The notes: generated by a model from the letters alone, not told the origin. A stretch of DNA of 44,575 nt from Desulfobacteraceae bacterium (GCA_013003715.1 JABDIN010000016.1:1-44575), one strand, 5' to 3'. Counted from the stretch's first letter, positions 34,002 through 44,357 are shown. Program-made: numbers and translations.

Positions 34002-35681
34002 CTATTCGAGTGTAATTGAAGCCTCGTGGTAACCTGCGCGGGGGCAACCGGCTTCAACACTCACACCTGTCCCCTTTTCGGCTTTGATAACCCATACAGC
34101 GCTCCTTCGCGGAGTCCCCCACTTGTCACCATGGGGATGATACATGGCGCGGCGGTCCGCCCGACCGGACAGATGGCCTAATTCACGAATGGCGCCATCA
34201 AGCATATCGACTCCATCCCCTGAAACGCTTTTCAATACGGCCGTAACAGGCAATGATGCCTCGTTATCAATGCCCATCCGGGTTAAATTTGTGGCCATGT
34301 AACCATTGTTCTCAACAATTGCCTGAACCTTGTATATGCCGGTTGACACACATTCGGCTTTTACGGCAACCACATTCACCTTGGGCAGCGTGGACGCCAA
34401 TCGAATGGCAAAACGAGCATGGGGTTCGGCTTCCTTCTCGATTAACTTCCCGGGAGGGTTCCGCGTGGCCAATAATCGATTCCATCCACCGATATCGACT
34501 TGTCCGAGTTGCGGGTGCTTTATTGATCTCCAGGTTCTGAATCCATCGGGCACGTTTTCATCGACCCACTGCAGAACCTTGAGCATGGTTTCTTCAGACT
34601 TTGGCCCCGTCAGATAGTGCCCGACCTCGGCGCCCGCTTCCCGGTACACGTTCCAAAGTTCGGTGCAAAAAGTGGGAATACCGAGTTCTTCATAGGTGAA
34701 ATCGCTCAGGGTGCCGCCTCTGACCACATCAAGACTGCCCACCGGTGTAAAATCCTCAAATGTGGAGATTAACGGATATCCGGTTTCCTCCGTACCCATG
34801 GCACCAAGCGCCTTGTATAAGTTCATATCGCCGGAGGGGAAAGCGCTGTCCGGGTGGGCACTGAAGGGTCTGAGGATGACACCGCCATTGGTATGGTAGC
34901 TCATGGCGCCGGCGATATTGGAGTGGGACGAAAACCATTCGACCACTGCCCGATTTTCGGGTTCTGAAACAGGGTAAGGACTCGCACCCAACTGAAGCCG
35001 GGGCGGTGTCCATGAAAACGGGTATCCGCGGTTAAGATTGATTTCAACAGGTTTATGGATATCAATACTCGCTCCGTCCCAATCCCGGATAAACCCTTCA
35101 GGGAGAATTCGATAGTATTGACCACCTTCTTCATCAGGAGCACGGTGAACCATCAGGCGATTATCACATTGCGAAATCTTATATTCGCCATTGGGATCAG
35201 GAATCCGCATTTCGTAAATCCACCCGTCACCATCCACATCGGCCTGATAAAAGCCGGGACCCGGTTGGCTCTGTTCCGGGGCATATCGGCCATTACTGAT
35301 CCACCGGTACCCACATTTGAGAGCCACCTCGACACCATCCGGATTCAGTATGGGAACGATATGAAATGTAACCCGTTTCAACAGATTGACGATGGATTCA
35401 ACGCCGTTTTTTGCCTGGTCCAATAAGCTCCAGGCAGTGTACACGGCTACGGATGAGCCGGTGACTTCGTCTGCATGTGTAGCGGCATCGATATAAAAAG
35501 CCGGCTTTTTGTTCGAATCAGTGGATAAATCGGTAATCTCAAGCAAGTATATTGGTCGATTTTGATGAGTATATCCGATTTCATGCACTTTAAAATAGTC
35601 AGGATACTGAGCAGCAAATCCGTCAATTACTAGAGACAGTCTGTCAGGAGAAAAAAACTCGTCGAATTTTGGTTTCATCAT
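34002..35681 (-). CDS. M14-family zinc carboxypeptidase
   Basis: 559 aa. Zinc motif HxxE is H69-A-D-E72 (AATHADEVTGS), the third ligand His is in MSYHTNGG, and the catalytic Glu is in FCTELWN; the substrate-binding Asn/Arg pair is likely NLNRGYP. All key residues are present. A C-terminal extension of about 150 residues looks like a beta-rich add-on. No signal peptide is visible (MMKPKFDEFF), so it should act in the cytosol on imported peptides. Its start overlaps the dppC stop by 4 nt, so it is translationally coupled to the transporter. Confidence 0.92.
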   Translation of the reverse strand: MMKPKFDEFFSPDRLSLVIDGFAAQYPDYFKVHEIGYTHQNRPIYLLEITDLSTDSNKKPAFYIDAATHADEVTGSSVAVYTAWSLLDQAKNGVESIVNLLKRVTFHIVPILNPDGVEVALKCGYRWISNGRYAPEQSQPGPGFYQADVDGDGWIYEMRIPDPNGEYKISQCDNRLMVHRAPDEEGGQYYRILPEGFIRDWDGASIDIHKPVEINLNRGYPFSWTPPRLQLGASPYPVSEPENRAVVEWFSSHSNIAGAMSYHTNGGVILRPFSAHPDSAFPSGDMNLYKALGAMGTEETGYPLISTFEDFTPVGSLDVVRGGTLSDFTYEELGIPTFCTELWNVYREAGAEVGHYLTGPKSEETMLKVLQWVDENVPDGFRTWRSIKHPQLGQVDIGGWNRLLATRNPPGKLIEKEAEPHARFAIRLASTLPKVNVVAVKAECVSTGIYKVQAIVENNGYMATNLTRMGIDNEASLPVTAVLKSVSGDGVDMLDGAIRELGHLSGRADRRAMYHPHGDKWGTPRRSAVWVIKAEKGTGVSVEAGCPRAGYHEASITLE

Positions 35682-36544
35682 TCCCTCAATCTCGGGTCAA
35701 AGTAATCCCTTAACCAGTCGCCGAAGATGTTGATCCCGAGGACGGCCGAAGCAATGGCGGCCCCGGGAAACGTCACGATCCACCATCCGTTTACGATGTA
35801 GTCGCGTCCTTCAGCCACCATCCCGCCCCAGGTCGGCACAGTGGGTTTCACACCGAGGCCGAGAAAGCTCAAAGATGCTTCGACGATGATCGTATGTGCG
35901 ACAGCGAAACTCGTGATAACAATTACCGAAGCCCAGGTGTTCGGGAGTAAATGTTTGAAAATAATACGGGCGTGACTGGATCCTATCGAAGCGGCCGACT
36001 CCACAAATTCTTTCTCCCTCAAAGAAAATATCTGCCCCCGGACCACTCGCCCATAAGTCACCCAGCCGGTAAACCCAAGCACTATGACCAGATTCTGCAA
36101 TCCGGGTCCCATCACCGCCAAAATGGTGATCGCAATGAGAATAAATGGAAAGGCCATCTGGATATCCGCCAACCTCATAATGATATCGTCTACAATGCCA
36201 CCGAAATATCCCGACAAGAGTCCTAATACAACCCCTAGAACCCCTCCGAGAGCTACAGCGGAAACCCCGATGATCAAGGATACGCGGGATCCGTATATGA
36301 TTCTGCTCAGCACGTCCCGCCCCAGACTATCGGTTCCCAGAATATGTTCGAATGATCCGCCGTCAGTGAATGCCGGTGGTGTAAGTCGTTTTGTCACATC
36401 TATAAGTCCGGGATCCAATGGTGCCAACAACGGCGCCGCAATGGCGACTACACAAGTGGCGACCATGGCAAAAAGACCGAATATGGCCAACGGCGATTTA
36501 AGAAGTTCTCTCACAAATCTGTTGTTTTTTGTTATATGTGCCAT
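35678..36544 (-). CDS. Peptide ABC transporter permease, DppC/OppC type
   Basis: 288 aa with about six membrane helices, an N-terminal OppC_N segment and the ABC permease EAA region around ASIGSSHARIIFKHLLPN. LGTDSLGRDVLSRIIYGSR is characteristic of DppC/OppC. It pairs with the DppB-type permease 24 nt upstream to form the channel for dipeptides, oligopeptides or related molecules. Confidence 0.95.
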   Translation of the reverse strand: MAHITKNNRFVRELLKSPLAIFGLFAMVATCVVAIAAPLLAPLDPGLIDVTKRLTPPAFTDGGSFEHILGTDSLGRDVLSRIIYGSRVSLIIGVSAVALGGVLGVVLGLLSGYFGGIVDDIIMRLADIQMAFPFILIAITILAVMGPGLQNLVIVLGFTGWVTYGRVVRGQIFSLREKEFVESAASIGSSHARIIFKHLLPNTWASVIVITSFAVAHTIIVEASLSFLGLGVKPTVPTWGGMVAEGRDYIVNGWWIVTFPGAAIASAVLGINIFGDWLRDYFDPRLRE

Positions 36545-36568
36545 TAATTTTTATCCTTATCGTGGCTA

Positions 36569-37489
36569 CTAAGAGTGCCGAATTCGAGGATCGACGTATA
36601 CATACAGAAAATCCACCAAAAGGTTTACCCCCACAAACAAAAGCGCCAGTACGATGACGCAGGCTTGCAGTAACGGAACATCTTTATTGTTAATGGATTG
36701 AATTACCATACGACCCACTCCGGGATAACCAAAAACCGTTTCCACAATTACCGAACCGCCCAGGCGGTACCCGATGTCCATGCCGATGATGGTCATCACC
36801 GGTATCATAGCATTCTTCAGAGCGTGTTTGTATTGAACAATACGTTCGGAAAGGCCCTTTGCACGAGCAGTACGAATATAATCCTGCCCGAGCACTTCCA
36901 GCATACTCGATCTGACCATACGCGCGTTCCGTGCGATGGACATCAGAGACAGGGTTATTGCCGGGAGAATGATGTGCTCAATGCCTCCCCGCCCGGAAAC
37001 CGGGAGCCACCTTAAGATTTCGGCGAATACGAGCATGAGCATCAAGCCGAGCCAAAAAGTGGGCATGGCCTGCGCCAATAAAGCACCCGCCATGGTGGCA
37101 CGATCCGTGAGTGAGTTTCTTCTGAAAGCGCAAAACATGCCGATGGGAATACCGATCACCAGCGTCATGGCCGTCGAGACGATGGCCAACTCAATGGTAG
37201 CGGGTATGGTATCGAGAATTAAGGTGGCATTACTGATACCGTGATAGTAGGATTTACCAAAATCAAAATGAGCCACTCTCCAGATGTAATCTCCATATTG
37301 CACATACCATGGGCGATCAAAGCCCATTTGATGACGGAATTCCGCCATTTCCGATTGAGTAAGCTCAACATCACCAAGTAATACCGCAGCCGGGTCACCT
37401 GTAAGAAACAATACACCAAAGCTTACAAATGTGACACCAAGCACCACAAAAATTGATTGAAACAGACGGCGCCTTAAATATCTAAGCAC
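36569..37489 (-). CDS. Peptide ABC transporter permease, DppB/OppB type
   Basis: 306 aa, six helices, beginning MLRYLRRRLFQSIFVVLGVT as DppB proteins do. The EAA loop (DYIRTARAKGLSERIVQYKHALKN) contacts the ATPase. It forms the permease pair with the following DppC. The substrate-binding protein that should deliver ligand is not in the window; it may lie to the right or elsewhere in the genome. Confidence 0.95.
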   Translation of the reverse strand: MLRYLRRRLFQSIFVVLGVTFVSFGVLFLTGDPAAVLLGDVELTQSEMAEFRHQMGFDRPWYVQYGDYIWRVAHFDFGKSYYHGISNATLILDTIPATIELAIVSTAMTLVIGIPIGMFCAFRRNSLTDRATMAGALLAQAMPTFWLGLMLMLVFAEILRWLPVSGRGGIEHIILPAITLSLMSIARNARMVRSSMLEVLGQDYIRTARAKGLSERIVQYKHALKNAMIPVMTIIGMDIGYRLGGSVIVETVFGYPGVGRMVIQSINNKDVPLLQACVIVLALLFVGVNLLVDFLYVYVDPRIRHS

Positions 37490-37615
37490 TTTCCTCCCCC
37501 CTATCGAAGTTCTTTTTTTGAGGATTCCCCCGCCAAACAGAATATGAGGAAATCCTCATATCCAGACAAAACGCAGCCGGGCAAAAAGTATTCCCGCAGA
37601 CGCTGGGATCTGAAA

Positions 37616-39628
37616 TTATTTATACAAATGACAGGACACAATGTGATCCGTGCCGCGATCTTGTAAAACGGGTTCAATTGAACGACACATATCCATAGCC
37701 TCACGACATCTCCCATGAAACCGACAGCCCGGCGGTGGATTAATCGGGCTGGGCACATCTCCTTCAAGCAGAATACGGTTCGTACGAGCTTTCGGATCAG
37801 GGTAAGGAATAGCCGAAATAAGTGCCTTGGTATACGGGTGCAATGGATTTTGGAAAAGATCCTCCGAGGTTGCAACCTCGACCAATTTACCAAGATACAT
37901 TACGCCCACCCTGTCGGACACATGTTTTATGACATGCAGCCCATGGGCAATAAAAAGATATGAAAGTCCGAGTTTTTTCTGAAGATCACCAAGAAGATTA
38001 AGCACCTGTGACTGGATGGATACATCCAGCGCAGAGACCGGCTCGTCACAAACAATCAGTTTTGGATTAAGGGCAAGAGCACGGGCGATTCCGACGCGCT
38101 GCCGTTGACCACCTGATAATTCATGGGGAAATCTTCTGGCGGCTTCAGGTCTCAACCCGACCAGTTTCAAAAGATCGCCAACCCGTTTTTCTCTTTCTGT
38201 TTTATTGCGAATGATTTTATGAACGATCAGCGGCTCTTCTACAATTTGACCTATAGAATTACGAGGATCCAAAGAAGCAAAGGGATCCTGAAACACAACT
38301 TGCATATTCCCCCGAAGTTTACGCATCGCTCGTCCGGAAACCGATAAAATATCTTTCCCTTCAAGGAAAATACTTCCACTGGTGGCATCCGATAGACGCA
38401 GAATGCATCGGCCCACCGTCGTTTTTCCACATCCTGACTCTCCCACCAACCCGAAAGTTTCGCCACGTTTGATTGTAAGTGATATTCCGTCCACCGCTAA
38501 ACAATAACTCTTATGCCGGGAAAAGATGCTTCCATCCACCGGGAAATACTTCTTCAGATCAACTATTTTCAAAAGATCTTCTTTTTTGGTCTCAGTTAAA
38601 GCAATGGCATTATCACCGGAAGGACCTGCAGAAGATGTACCACTCCATTTTTGTGTCGATCCGTTCGCATCGAGTGGGAAATGGCAGGCCACCCATCGAG
38701 TGTTTCGTTGCAATAGAGGCGGTTCCTGCCTCCGGCAAATATCCTGTGAATAGGGACAACGTGTATGGAAACGGCATCCCTCCGGAAAGTTCAGGGGACT
38801 GGGCACCGTTCCCTCGATAACATTCAGAACCCCACGAGGTTGGTCGATTCGAGGGATACACTTAAACAGACCTTCCGTATAGGGGTGCAATGGACCTTCA
38901 AAAAGATCATATACACAAGTTTCCTCAACAATTTTACCGGCGTACATGACGATCACACGTTCAGCCATTTCGGCAATGACCCCCAGATCGTGGGTGATCA
39001 GCAGGATGGTCATGCCGATTTCCTGTTTCAACTTCTTCATGAGCGTCAAAATCTGAGCCTGAATGGTCACATCCAAGGCGGTGGTCGGCTCGTCGGCAAT
39101 CAGTAGTTTCGGGTTACAGGACAGTGCCATCCCGATCATAACGCGTTGGCGCATACCGCCGGATAACTGGTGCGGAAACTCATGGATCCGTTTATCTGGG
39201 TCGGGCACACCGACGATACGGAGCATCTCTTCCGATTTGGCCAGGGACTCTTTCTTGTTTAATCCCTGATGCAGCCGAATTGCCTCGGATATTTGATCTC
39301 CAATGGTAAAGACGGGATTCAGGGAGGTCATTGGCTCCTGGAAAATCATGGCAATATCATTACCCCGAATATGGCGCATCTCCTGATGTGATTTTGTTAA
39401 AAGATTTTGCCCCTGGAATAAAACCTCCCCCCGGATATAACCAGGGGGGTTGGGAACTAACCCCATTATCGAAAGGGAAGTTACACTTTTTCCGCATCCC
39501 GATTCCCCGACAACTCCCAGTGTTTCACCGCTTTTAATACTAAAGTTAATATGATCCACTGCCGGGATAATCCCCTCGGAGGATGTGAAATAGGTGTATA
39601 AATCTTTTATCTCAAGTAAATTTTCCAT
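37616..39628 (-). CDS. Fused DppD-DppF peptide ABC transporter ATPase
   Basis: 670 aa with two complete nucleotide-binding domains in one chain. The first has Walker A GESGCGKS (41-48), signature LSGGMRQRV and Walker [13 protein letters not shown]. The second has [17 protein letters not shown] and [12 protein letters not shown]. Each ends in the oligopeptide C-terminal region with Cys-rich RCPYSQDIC and RCREAMDMC. Fusions of this type occur in GsiA- and YejF-like systems. It drives the DppB/DppC permeases, whose genes follow after a 126-nt gap. A GC-rich hairpin precedes it (39795). Confidence 0.95.
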   Translation of the reverse strand: MENLLEIKDLYTYFTSSEGIIPAVDHINFSIKSGETLGVVGESGCGKSVTSLSIMGLVPNPPGYIRGEVLFQGQNLLTKSHQEMRHIRGNDIAMIFQEPMTSLNPVFTIGDQISEAIRLHQGLNKKESLAKSEEMLRIVGVPDPDKRIHEFPHQLSGGMRQRVMIGMALSCNPKLLIADEPTTALDVTIQAQILTLMKKLKQEIGMTILLITHDLGVIAEMAERVIVMYAGKIVEETCVYDLFEGPLHPYTEGLFKCIPRIDQPRGVLNVIEGTVPSPLNFPEGCRFHTRCPYSQDICRRQEPPLLQRNTRWVACHFPLDANGSTQKWSGTSSAGPSGDNAIALTETKKEDLLKIVDLKKYFPVDGSIFSRHKSYCLAVDGISLTIKRGETFGLVGESGCGKTTVGRCILRLSDATSGSIFLEGKDILSVSGRAMRKLRGNMQVVFQDPFASLDPRNSIGQIVEEPLIVHKIIRNKTEREKRVGDLLKLVGLRPEAARRFPHELSGGQRQRVGIARALALNPKLIVCDEPVSALDVSIQSQVLNLLGDLQKKLGLSYLFIAHGLHVIKHVSDRVGVMYLGKLVEVATSEDLFQNPLHPYTKALISAIPYPDPKARTNRILLEGDVPSPINPPPGCRFHGRCREAMDMCRSIEPVLQDRGTDHIVSCHLYK

Positions 39629-39794
39629 TTCAACTCCGGGCTGATTGTTGTGTTATGAAAATATACTTCATTGTTCTTCGAGTATAAATTCGTTGTGATC
39701 TAACGCTATTTCCGGACCAATCGTTTCTGCTGTAGCCTCTCGATGTACAATTGTCAGGCTCTCCGATAAATTAGCCGGGCGATTGGATTGGATC

Positions 39795-39819
39795 AGGAGG
39801 GGCTATCTCCTCCCCTCCT
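39795..39819 (-). repeat. GC-rich hairpin between the M19 gene and the ATPase gene
   Basis: AGGAGGGG pairs with CCCCTCCT (8 bp, 9-nt loop), 13 nt after the M19 stop. On the minus strand no T-run follows, so it is more likely an mRNA processing or stability element than a terminator. The 204-nt gap holds no ORF. Confidence 0.55.
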
Positions 39820-39832
39820 TAATTTTACCCAA

Positions 39833-40939
39833 TCAACATCCCCAAACCTTCTGGTATACACGCAGAATATTTTCACCAAGTATTTTTTTGACATCAGATT
39901 CCGTATACCCGCGGCTAAGGAGTTCTGCCGTAACGTTGGGTAATTGCGAATGGTTTTCAAAATCATCAGGGTAGAGACATGACCAATACCCAATGTCTTT
40001 GAACATACGACGGTAAGTCTCAAGAGGATACCAGGAGTCTTCCACGATATCAGGTCCGAAACCCACATGGTCGATCCCCATCACCTGAACCATATGATCG
40101 ATATGATCTACATAGTCGGCCAGCGTTGGCTTTTTTCGCTTGTCGGTAACCAGGTTATTATTGGCAATGGGACCGACCACGCCGCCTTTTTGAGCCAATG
40201 CTTTCAATTTCTCATCACGAAGATTTCCGGGATGATTGAAAACCGCCTGTGCATTGTTTGCCGAAGCGATCACAGGAGTGTCATAACCTTCAAGGATATC
40301 GAAGAAAGCCCTATCCGGGATGGCACCGACATCCATTACCATTTTCAAGCGATATGCTTCATCCAAAAATTCCCTGCCCAATCGTGTAAGCCCAAGATTC
40401 GGATCTTTGAGTTCTCTAGCGCCCACCGCGGCATTACCCCGGGCAACCGCCATATCAACCACACGAATTCCCAATCGATGATATATGCTAAGGAGAGGAG
40501 GTTCATCCTCCAATGGCCCCAATCCCTGGAAACAGAGAACCACGGCCACCCGATCCTCTTCGGCGGCTTTTCGAATATCCGCAACACTGGTGGCAACGGT
40601 AAAGTCTTTACTGCTTTCATCGATGTCGTCCAGCATATAACTCAGGATTTTCATGGCGTGCTTGACATGGCTGGGATTGAAGAGTTTCCCTCCCCATAAA
40701 GAATGCAAGAGGTCTTTTGAAGGAAAGGCCTGTGTTTCAAAGGTATCTCCGATCACATGATCTGAAACACAGTTGATACCGCCTTTTTTAAACAGATCGG
40801 CCTGCCGGCGACTTAAAACGCCGTGTTCCCCAAGACTGTGGCGTTCCGCCACATCACCGATGAGGTCCGTATGCATACACACAACAACACTCTCATCGTG
40901 TATTTTCTTTGCTTTTAAAACTAATTCCGGATTAAGCAT
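39833..40939 (-). CDS. M19 membrane-dipeptidase homologue lacking several zinc ligands
   Basis: 368 aa, TIM-barrel M19 family (renal dipeptidase type). The first HxD pair (H23, D25) and the late Asp (D297 in DHVGFGPD) are kept. The bridging Glu of the EG motif is Gln (Q138 in CFQGLG), the His of DLSH is Ala (A206 in DVGA), and the His of ASHS is Ala (A227 in ASAN). Surrounding residues (TRLGREFLDEAYRL, HPGNLRDEKL) still align well, so this is specific loss rather than decay. Standard dipeptidase chemistry is unlikely; a mononuclear or non-hydrolytic function is possible. It lies 32 nt after the MmgE/PrpD gene. Confidence 0.9.
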   Translation of the reverse strand: MLNPELVLKAKKIHDESVVVCMHTDLIGDVAERHSLGEHGVLSRRQADLFKKGGINCVSDHVIGDTFETQAFPSKDLLHSLWGGKLFNPSHVKHAMKILSYMLDDIDESSKDFTVATSVADIRKAAEEDRVAVVLCFQGLGPLEDEPPLLSIYHRLGIRVVDMAVARGNAAVGARELKDPNLGLTRLGREFLDEAYRLKMVMDVGAIPDRAFFDILEGYDTPVIASANNAQAVFNHPGNLRDEKLKALAQKGGVVGPIANNNLVTDKRKKPTLADYVDHIDHMVQVMGIDHVGFGPDIVEDSWYPLETYRRMFKDIGYWSCLYPDDFENHSQLPNVTAELLSRGYTESDVKKILGENILRVYQKVWGC

Positions 40940-40971
40940 GCGATCACGTCCTTTGCATTGGAAAGTATAAT

Positions 40972-42360
40972 CTAATTAGCCTTCAACAGACCAAAAAGCC
41001 CGTTTACGGTATCCAATTTGTCTATACCACGGAAGAATTCGATGATTTGCTGTGTACTATCTTTACCGATAATATCTTCCATGGCATCGTTCGCTTTGGA
41101 TTCTACTTCAGCCGGAGTCATTGTGGAGGGCTCGGGGACGAACTTACTTTTCAGCATACGTCCATCCTTAAGAATGACCTCAACGCGAGTCGGATATCGA
41201 TCCGGGGCGCCGTCTTTTCTTCTGGCATCATATTCGGCATCGGCGATCGGTTCTACGCGTCGCATCAGATTATCAATAACGGAAGATTTGGCTTTTTCCA
41301 TATTAACATCCCTGGGATCGATCTTACCGGTAACCATTGCTGTGGCGACACCGAAGGCCAGGTTCAACTGGGCGGCGGAAATAGTTTCCGGCAACGCACC
41401 ACAGATCAACGGCTGGACAGCGGAAGTCGTGTATACTTTAATTTTTTCCACTTCATCGACTGAGAAGTCTTCATCCCGCACGACCTGGCTGACGGCCTCG
41501 GCAGGTCCGATAATACTCGTGCATATGGGATATCTCTTTGTGAAAACATTTGCGCAATTCCAGGTTTCACCCAGACCACCCAGCAGAGCCTCCCAATCCG
41601 CTTCAATCGCAGTAACCCCATAATACCCTCCTCGTTCGGCTTCGAGGAAATTCTCTATTCCGGTAAAATTACGTTTGGCCAGAAGCGCACCCATCACACC
41701 CCCCTGTGCAGCTCGTCCATTAACCATACGTTTCACCATGGAACTCGCCGGAACGGTAAGGTAGCCCCCCACATAAGAGCCGGCTGATCCAAGTGCCCAG
41801 TTCATCTGATCCACATTCAAGCCCAATAACCTGCCGGCGGCGGCGGCGGCTCCGAAAGTGGAGGTAATGGCGGTATAGTTGTGGCCCAGACGTTTTTCTT
41901 TAAAACCCAATCGGATACGAATGCCGATTTCCATACCAATGGCATGTGCAGTAATAAATTCTCGTCCTGGAACGCCCCCGAGCATCTCTGAAATCGCGAT
42001 GGAGGCCGGAATCACATTATTCCCGGTATGGCAACCAAGTCCCCTCCAATTATACGTATCATCGTATTCAAAGGCGTTTTGTGCATGGCTGTTGGCCAGG
42101 GTAGCCATAATAACCGGCAATTTTGATTTGCGCCCCCAAACAGTGGCTTCCGGTTTTCCCCCGATTTCCTCCCAATATTCCGTTGCAAGAGTAATCCAGG
42201 GCAGTGTTGAGCCGTAGATACCCACCGCAACGCCATCAAGGGCATCGGTACGCAGGCGATCGATAAGTGTTGAGGGAAGATCTTCATACTTTGTATTTAC
42301 TGCAAATTCGGCAAGGCGCCTTGTGGCCTTTGGAATTTCTGAAGTAGTTTGGTCAGACAT
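40972..42360 (-). CDS. MmgE/PrpD family protein (2-methylcitrate dehydratase-like)
   Basis: 462 aa; I chose ATG 42360, after AAGGAG, over an upstream in-frame ATG. The family core SHAQNAFEYDDT and GCHTGNNVIPAS is present, with the lid region KRYPICTSI. Members dehydrate 2-methylcitrate, decarboxylate cis-aconitate or act on unknown dicarboxylates and tricarboxylates. No methylcitrate synthase or lyase is adjacent, so the substrate is more likely a product of this peptide/acyl-amino-acid series than propionate-derived methylcitrate. Assignment beyond the family is not supported. Confidence 0.9.
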   Translation of the reverse strand: MSDQTTSEIPKATRRLAEFAVNTKYEDLPSTLIDRLRTDALDGVAVGIYGSTLPWITLATEYWEEIGGKPEATVWGRKSKLPVIMATLANSHAQNAFEYDDTYNWRGLGCHTGNNVIPASIAISEMLGGVPGREFITAHAIGMEIGIRIRLGFKEKRLGHNYTAITSTFGAAAAAGRLLGLNVDQMNWALGSAGSYVGGYLTVPASSMVKRMVNGRAAQGGVMGALLAKRNFTGIENFLEAERGGYYGVTAIEADWEALLGGLGETWNCANVFTKRYPICTSIIGPAEAVSQVVRDEDFSVDEVEKIKVYTTSAVQPLICGALPETISAAQLNLAFGVATAMVTGKIDPRDVNMEKAKSSVIDNLMRRVEPIADAEYDARRKDGAPDRYPTRVEVILKDGRMLKSKFVPEPSTMTPAEVESKANDAMEDIIGKDSTQQIIEFFRGIDKLDTVNGLFGLLKAN

Positions 42361-42437
42361 CGCTTTTTTCTCCTTAGACATTCGCAATATGTCTTACTAT
42401 TAATATGATTTGTATGTTAGATGCTCCATCGCCGGTT

Positions 42438-42496
42438 AATTTCATATTTTCGCAACCCTGCTGAACGGGATGAATGGCCCGCGAAAATATGAAATT
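42438..42496. repeat. Perfect 16-bp inverted repeat between deacylase and MmgE/PrpD genes
   Basis: AATTTCATATTTTCGC (42438-42453) and its exact complement (42481-42496) enclose 27 nt. It starts 12 nt after the deacylase stop on the minus strand. On the plus strand a six-T run follows it (42498-42503). It may stabilise or process the long mRNA, terminate antisense transcripts, or bind a dimeric protein. Confidence 0.75.
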
Positions 42497-42508
42497 ATTT
42501 TTTCGTGT

Positions 42509-43513
42509 CTAAGGTATCGTCGGAATTTCCTCTTCTACACTATAGACACTCGCAAGAATTCGTGCGGGTGATGCCAGAGGTCCACCAGGCAAACCCATTA
42601 TTCGACCATCAAAGGGAGAACGTTGCTCATCAAGAAGTTCACCGAACATACTATATATACTTAGAATTAATCCTCCTTCTTTAACTTCTGAATCGATATC
42701 GATTCCCGGCGCCAGCTCTATAATTCCACCTTTTGAGGATCGGAAAAGATGCCTTTTAATACGATGCAATGTATCCGGTCGATCCGGCTCTCCTTCAATC
42801 AAACCGTAGTAAATCATTACATTTCGTACGCCTCGTTTAAACTCTGATGTCACACGATTCAAGTAGGAAGGTGTGCGGAAACCAAACCCCCCCATTTCAG
42901 CTGTAATACTGGCGACACCCAACTCCCGGCAGTAACCTGTAAGTGTGCCCGCATATTTCGCAACACCGGCAGGGGGAGCACTGCTGAAACGCCTCCAGCC
43001 CATTGCACGGACCAATTCCAATCCGGCTGTAGTATTCTGCGCAATAACAAAACCGTCGAGGTAAAAAGGTGTTCCACCACCGTGCAAGGTAATCACTGCG
43101 TCGGCTCTCTTAATGAGATTCTCTAGATAGAAATGCGCCAGCCGTTGGGTGAGTCCACCATTTTCAGCACCAGGATATCCCCTGTTAAAATCGTACTGGT
43201 GTATTTCAAATGGATTCCCTCGGGTATTAGATTCAAATGCCTGAGAATTCAGAGCGGGTACGGCAATCAAAGTTCCGGACATTTCCTTTGGATCCAGATC
43301 TCTTTGAATTTTAAGCATGGCGAGTGCACCTTCGGTCTCGTCTCCATGGGTCATGGCGTCAACAACAACAGTTTTCCCCTCTTTGATGCCGTTGAATATC
43401 ATAACTGGAAGCCCTATTGGGTATCCCAAGGGACTCCGAACGACTTCAATGATACCTTGATAACGTGTACCCGGCTCAACCTTTATGTCTCCGATCTGAA
43501 AAATACTGGACAT
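42509..43513 (-). CDS. Succinylglutamate desuccinylase/aspartoacylase (AstE/AspA) family deacylase
   Basis: 334 aa. Zinc motif HxxE is H56-G-D-E59 (THGDETEG), the DFNRGYPG segment matches the substrate-binding DxNRxFPG, the third ligand His is in ITLHGGG, and the catalytic Glu is in TAEMGG. A C-terminal beta domain (GGIIELAPGIDIDSEVKEGG) is usual. All catalytic residues are kept, so it should hydrolyse an N-acyl amino acid or similar amide. Ribosome site AAGGAGG lies 6 nt upstream. It is 134 nt after the 227-aa gene. Confidence 0.92.
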   Translation of the reverse strand: MSSIFQIGDIKVEPGTRYQGIIEVVRSPLGYPIGLPVMIFNGIKEGKTVVVDAMTHGDETEGALAMLKIQRDLDPKEMSGTLIAVPALNSQAFESNTRGNPFEIHQYDFNRGYPGAENGGLTQRLAHFYLENLIKRADAVITLHGGGTPFYLDGFVIAQNTTAGLELVRAMGWRRFSSAPPAGVAKYAGTLTGYCRELGVASITAEMGGFGFRTPSYLNRVTSEFKRGVRNVMIYYGLIEGEPDRPDTLHRIKRHLFRSSKGGIIELAPGIDIDSEVKEGGLILSIYSMFGELLDEQRSPFDGRIMGLPGGPLASPARILASVYSVEEEIPTIP

Positions 43514-43647
43514 TTGATCCTCCTTGATGTGTTGGTGTATTGTTTTCGGTTAATGCATTCTCATCATATAAACATAATTGCATACAAAAAATTTAAAAAA
43601 AATGAAATTACTTCTATTTATTGCTTCATCACTACATACGCGGCTTT

Positions 43648-44331
43648 CTATTTTACAAATGCTTCCGGTATCTTCTTTCTGTCCTTGTAGTAAATGATTC
43701 GACAGGGATCATCCGGATTATCAGGGAATTCATGCATACGAACAGGAACGCCCCCTTCTTCAACCGGCATCATTTCCCACCACAGGCGGCATCGCGTACA
43801 GAGATACGGCACGTCCTTTTTTCCCCAGGACCAATCATGCGCCGATTTGGTTGTCCCAAGTTCGAAATCCGGATTTATTTTTTTTATCCGCCGCATTCTT
43901 CCGACCTGGCAGGGGTCCAGATTTATTACAAATCTATCTTTTTCGTCATCGACGATGAACGACCCTCTGCTACCGGGACCCGTAAATCCGAAACGAAGTT
44001 CTTCCGTCTGGTACTGAATGAGTTCTTCCAGGGATAACGATCCCACATTGTCTCCGGCATTTATAAGATTGGTGCGCCACCATCTCAGTGCCTTTTCCAC
44101 ATGATATTCCCCATGGTGGCTGGCAATATACGACAGGCATTTATTCAGCCGGTCCGCCACATCAAGACATCCGTGTTCCCTGAACATATTGTCAAAAAGA
44201 TCCAGAGCCTGGGTGCGCTTTTTCTCTTTCAATGCCTGCTTTAAGAGCGTCCATGTCGGTGTCCCTAAATCCTTCCAGTCATCTTTTCGGACATGCCTGC
44301 CCAACACTCTCGAATATTCGAACCTATACAT
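43648..44331 (-). CDS. Uncharacterised protein with CxxC...C motif, first of a tandem paralog pair (227 aa)
   Basis: No named family recognised. An N-terminal helical part (1-115) is followed by FVINLDPC (C141), HDWSWGKKDVPYLCTRC (C178, C181) and EFPDNPDDPCRIIYYK (C210), together a likely metal-binding C-terminal domain; the WSWGK-PYxCTxC pattern recurs, to my memory, in unnamed proteins of environmental bacteria. GAGGGATGAT gives a ribosome site. The next gene upstream (44358-44575) is a paralog, 26 nt away. Position at the head of the peptide-related series suggests a linked role. It is soluble, with no signal peptide. Confidence 0.85.
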   Translation of the reverse strand: MYRFEYSRVLGRHVRKDDWKDLGTPTWTLLKQALKEKKRTQALDLFDNMFREHGCLDVADRLNKCLSYIASHHGEYHVEKALRWWRTNLINAGDNVGSLSLEELIQYQTEELRFGFTGPGSRGSFIVDDEKDRFVINLDPCQVGRMRRIKKINPDFELGTTKSAHDWSWGKKDVPYLCTRCRLWWEMMPVEEGGVPVRMHEFPDNPDDPCRIIYYKDRKKIPEAFVK

Positions 44332-44357
44332 ATCATCCCTCTATCATCGGTTTGTAA

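Noticed and set aside
33937-34047. Longer N-terminus for the M20 gene
   Set aside because: It would overlap the end of the M14 gene, while the ATG at 33936 has a clear GAAGGAG site.
37490-37615. Extra gene between dppB and the fused ATPase
   Set aside because: The ORF there (37501-37893) runs out of frame into the ATPase and has no features.
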